From Ruegeria sp. PrR005 (GTDB taxonomy: Bacteria > Pseudomonadota > Alphaproteobacteria > Rhodobacterales > Rhodobacteraceae): a stretch of 64,000 nt of DNA. Location of the stretch: contig NZ_JAAGOX010000011.1 in the NCBI RefSeq assembly GCF_010500245.1, positions 62,001-126,000 on the forward strand, written 5' to 3'. Shown here piece after piece: positions 62,006 through 64,000 of the stretch. The translations under genes were made by a program, and so were the position numbers. A model generated the notes under the pieces. That model made no database searches, was not told the DNA's origin, and saw only the letters and a list, made by a program, of their open reading frames with translations. Every line of letters begins with the position of its first letter. The first letter of the stretch is position 1.

Positions 62006-63199
62006 TTATCCGTTTTGCCAGACTGCCCCCACCTCGGCCCGGATGATGCGCGCGATCAGCTCGCAATCCTCCAGGCTAAAGGTCAGCGGCACCCGCATGT
62101 CGATGATCCCCGCCAGCACCCGGTCGCTGGCTGGCATCGGCGCGCTCTCGGCATAGCGCCAGCTGTCATAGCGCGAGGTAAAGCCCACAGGTTCGGGCGT
62201 GCCGAACCATTTCAGCTCGACCCCGCGCGCAGCGCAGCGGCGCAGTGCCTCCTGGACCTTGTCCGCCGCCCAGTCGAGCAGCAGGAACTGGATGGAAGAG
62301 CCGACATAGGTCTCGGCCTCGGGCCGTTCGATCACACTCAGGCCCGGCGTACCGCGCAACCCCGCCTCGATCCGTTGATAGCGCTCGTTCCAGCGTGCCA
62401 CCTGTGTTGAGAGCGCGCGCAGCTGCGGCCGCAGGATAGCGGCGCGCAGATTGTCCATCCGGCCCGAGATATTGGGGGTGTGATACTTGATCCGCTCGAA
62501 CACCTCAGGCCCCGGCGCCGCCAGGTGGCGTTCATAGAGCATGTAAGAGCCCGACAGCATCACTGCCCGCGCCGCAATCTCCTCGTCATCGGTGACCAGC
62601 AGACCACCCTCGCCCGAGTTCACGTGCTTGTAGGTCTGGCATGAATAACAGCCGACCGCGCCCTGCCGCCCCGAAGCCACCCCGTTCCAAGCCGCGCCCA
62701 TTGTATGGGCGCAATCCTCGATCACGATGATCCCGGCCGCGTCGCAGATCTGCATCAGCCGGTCCATGTCGCACAGATGTCCGCGCATATGGCTCAGCAT
62801 CAGCACCCGCGCCGCGCCCGCCTTGGCCTCCAGATCGTCAAGGTCGATGGTCAGGCTCTCGGTCACCCCCACAAACACGGGCCGCGCGCCAACCGAGGCG
62901 ATGGCACCGGGCACCGGCGCCAGCGTAAAGGCGTTGGTCAGCACCGCATCCCCCGGCCCCACCCCCACAGCGCGCAACGCGGTGGCCAGCGCATAGCCGC
63001 CCGAGGCCACCGCCAGGCAATAGCGGGCGCCGGTCTGGGCGGCGAATTCCTGCTCCAGCAGGGCTGTTTCGCCCAACTCGCCTTTGGCAAGGTTATAGCG
63101 ATGCAGCCGCCCGTGGCGCAGCACCGCCAGTGCCGCCTCAATCGCCTCGTCCGGAATGGGTTCCTGCTGGGTGAAACTACCCGAGAAAGTCTCTGTCAT
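62006..63199 (-). CDS. DegT/DnrJ/EryC1/StrS-family aminotransferase
   Basis: The 397-residue PLP fold-type I enzyme has YCLAVASGGYALATALRAVG and VIEDCAHTMGAAWNG (PLP-ring aspartate). The Schiff-base lysine lies in CQTYKHVNSGEGGLL, and FERIKYHTPNISGRMDNLRA follows. Members transfer amino groups to sugars or related ketones. No sugar-nucleotide genes are adjacent, so the substrate is unknown. ATG 63199 lacks a good ribosome site; a TTG frame start at 63235 is no better. Confidence 0.88.
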   Translation of the reverse strand: MTETFSGSFTQQEPIPDEAIEAALAVLRHGRLHRYNLAKGELGETALLEQEFAAQTGARYCLAVASGGYALATALRAVGVGPGDAVLTNAFTLAPVPGAIASVGARPVFVGVTESLTIDLDDLEAKAGAARVLMLSHMRGHLCDMDRLMQICDAAGIIVIEDCAHTMGAAWNGVASGRQGAVGCYSCQTYKHVNSGEGGLLVTDDEEIAARAVMLSGSYMLYERHLAAPGPEVFERIKYHTPNISGRMDNLRAAILRPQLRALSTQVARWNERYQRIEAGLRGTPGLSVIERPEAETYVGSSIQFLLLDWAADKVQEALRRCAARGVELKWFGTPEPVGFTSRYDSWRYAESAPMPASDRVLAGIIDMRVPLTFSLEDCELIARIIRAEVGAVWQNG

Positions 63200-63272
63200 G
63201 ACGATGTTTCTGAGGTCGGTCCGCCCGCCGGTCAAGAGGTCGCTTGCCGATTTGGAAAATCGAAACCCAACC

Positions 63273-63935
63273 TCATCCGATCAGATGTTTCACGATGCCC
63301 GGCAAGTCCTCGAAACGATCCAACAGCGCCTCGGGCTGCAAGGCGGCCATATCCGCCCCGGACGGCCCAAAGGTAACCAGAATCGAAGGCACGCCCGCCG
63401 CGCGCGCCGTATTGCGGTCGGTGTCGCTGTCGCCCACCAGCACACAGGCCGCCGGGTCCCCCCCCGCCGCCCGTGCCGCCGCGCGCAACGGCTCGGGGTC
63501 CGGTTTGCGGACCGGCAGCGTATCGGCCCCGATCATCGACGCAAACGCCCCCCGCACCCCCAGGCGCTGCAACAGCAATTCGGCCAGGGCCTCGGGTTTG
63601 TTGGTACAGATCCCCACGCCATAGCCTTGGGTCCGCAACGCCTCCACCGCATCCATCGCGCCGGGATAGACAAAGGTGTGGTGGTCGATCGCCCCTCGAT
63701 AAGCCTCCAGCAAGACGGGATAGTACCGGTCGACGGTGGCATCCTCATAGGCCCCTACCCGCTCCAGCCCGCGCCGCAGCATCATGCGCCCGCCCCGCAA
63801 GGCAATGCCCGCATCCTGTCCAGGGATCAGGACATCGCCATACCCCATCTCTCGAAAACAATGATTTGCCGCCGCCAAAAGATCGCCCGACGTATCCGCC
63901 AATGTGCCATCAAGATCGAAAATCACTGTTCGCAT
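63273..63935 (-). CDS. Phosphoglycolate phosphatase-like HAD hydrolase
   Basis: The 220-residue HAD protein has motif I VIFDLDGTLADT, a helical cap, motif II CTNKP, a motif III lysine in PVRKPDPEP and motif IV LVGDSDTDRNTARAAG. This pattern and length fit Gph, which removes phosphate from 2-phosphoglycolate. The substrate is inferred from family only. Confidence 0.88.
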   Translation of the reverse strand: MRTVIFDLDGTLADTSGDLLAAANHCFREMGYGDVLIPGQDAGIALRGGRMMLRRGLERVGAYEDATVDRYYPVLLEAYRGAIDHHTFVYPGAMDAVEALRTQGYGVGICTNKPEALAELLLQRLGVRGAFASMIGADTLPVRKPDPEPLRAAARAAGGDPAACVLVGDSDTDRNTARAAGVPSILVTFGPSGADMAALQPEALLDRFEDLPGIVKHLIG

Positions 63936-64000
63936 GCTGCCTCCTTCGGCGGCTTTCCGCCTTGGCCTGTTGCAAGCCGCAATCTAGTTTGATCGCGCTA

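Noticed and set aside
1-64000. CRISPR arrays, rRNA genes or insertion sequences
   Set aside because: No regularly spaced direct repeats of CRISPR length, no rRNA signatures and no transposase with inverted terminal repeats were found by reading. The TTCCCTG heptamers are too short and closely spaced for a CRISPR.

Overview
The window looks like a chromosome segment of a marine Rhodobacterales bacterium of the Roseobacter/Ruegeria type. This rests on the gene families (DUF5333, DUF5337, DUF3572, a NuoE with a long tail, a non-pyrrolysine MttB homologue, a complete leucine-degradation cluster), the high GC content, a characteristic GC-rich intergenic hairpin repeat near 55.85 kb, and a conserved tRNA-Ser/SPOR/dacF/tmk/holB/tatD order. 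The species is inferred and not proven. All calls were made by reading; no database search was run.

Region 1 (1-9415) is accessory DNA. It holds the end of a TPR protein, a methyltransferase divergent from a GlxA-type regulator, and a roughly 50-nt 3' fragment of a tRNA-Met gene that looks like an integration scar. Next come a leftward, translationally coupled ParB-methylase/DUF5681/terminase operon and a rightward, coupled DUF3489/DUF2924/serine recombinase operon. Twin 17-bp palindromes sit between the two. No capsid, portal or tail gene is seen. The island ends in a cluster of TTCCCTG repeats, partly phased at 21-22 bp, abutting the 3' end of an intact tRNA-Ser(UGA).

Region 2 (9416-29623) is mostly backbone. 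A SPOR lipoprotein and D,D-carboxypeptidase are followed by an overlapping tmk-holB-tatD-MBL operon, then a transporter, a CbiX-like protein and a peptidoglycan-binding protein. Two cyclic-di-GMP modules follow: an H-NOX-like protein lacking the haem-ligand histidine, coupled to an HNOBA-GGDEF cyclase, and a PleD-like cyclase whose first receiver lacks its phosphoacceptor. Between them lie a DUF4153 membrane protein, an MttB-family methyltransferase, a HAD phosphatase and DUF3572. An EF-hand/ECF sigma/anti-sigma-like/periplasmic sensor operon, DUF983 and a Nudix hydrolase complete the region.

Region 3 (29706-50892, all leftward) is the complete 14-subunit respiratory complex I operon, nuoA to nuoN. 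It is interrupted by nine accessory genes: two tiny membrane proteins, a tail-sharing membrane protein, DUF5337, two lipoproteins, DUF5333, a carboxymuconolactone decarboxylase-like protein, and a lower-GC 95-aa unknown between nuoJ and nuoK. A terminator follows nuoN, then birA, coaX and rnj.

Region 4 (51079-61011) is a leucine/isovalerate degradation cluster: ivd, an acyl-CoA synthetase, mccB, a nitronate monooxygenase-like gene, mccA, HMG-CoA lyase and methylglutaconyl-CoA hydratase. An ompW gene with an FNR-type site interrupts it. The window ends with an SH3/DUF1236 protein, a DegT-family aminotransferase and a phosphoglycolate phosphatase-like HAD protein.
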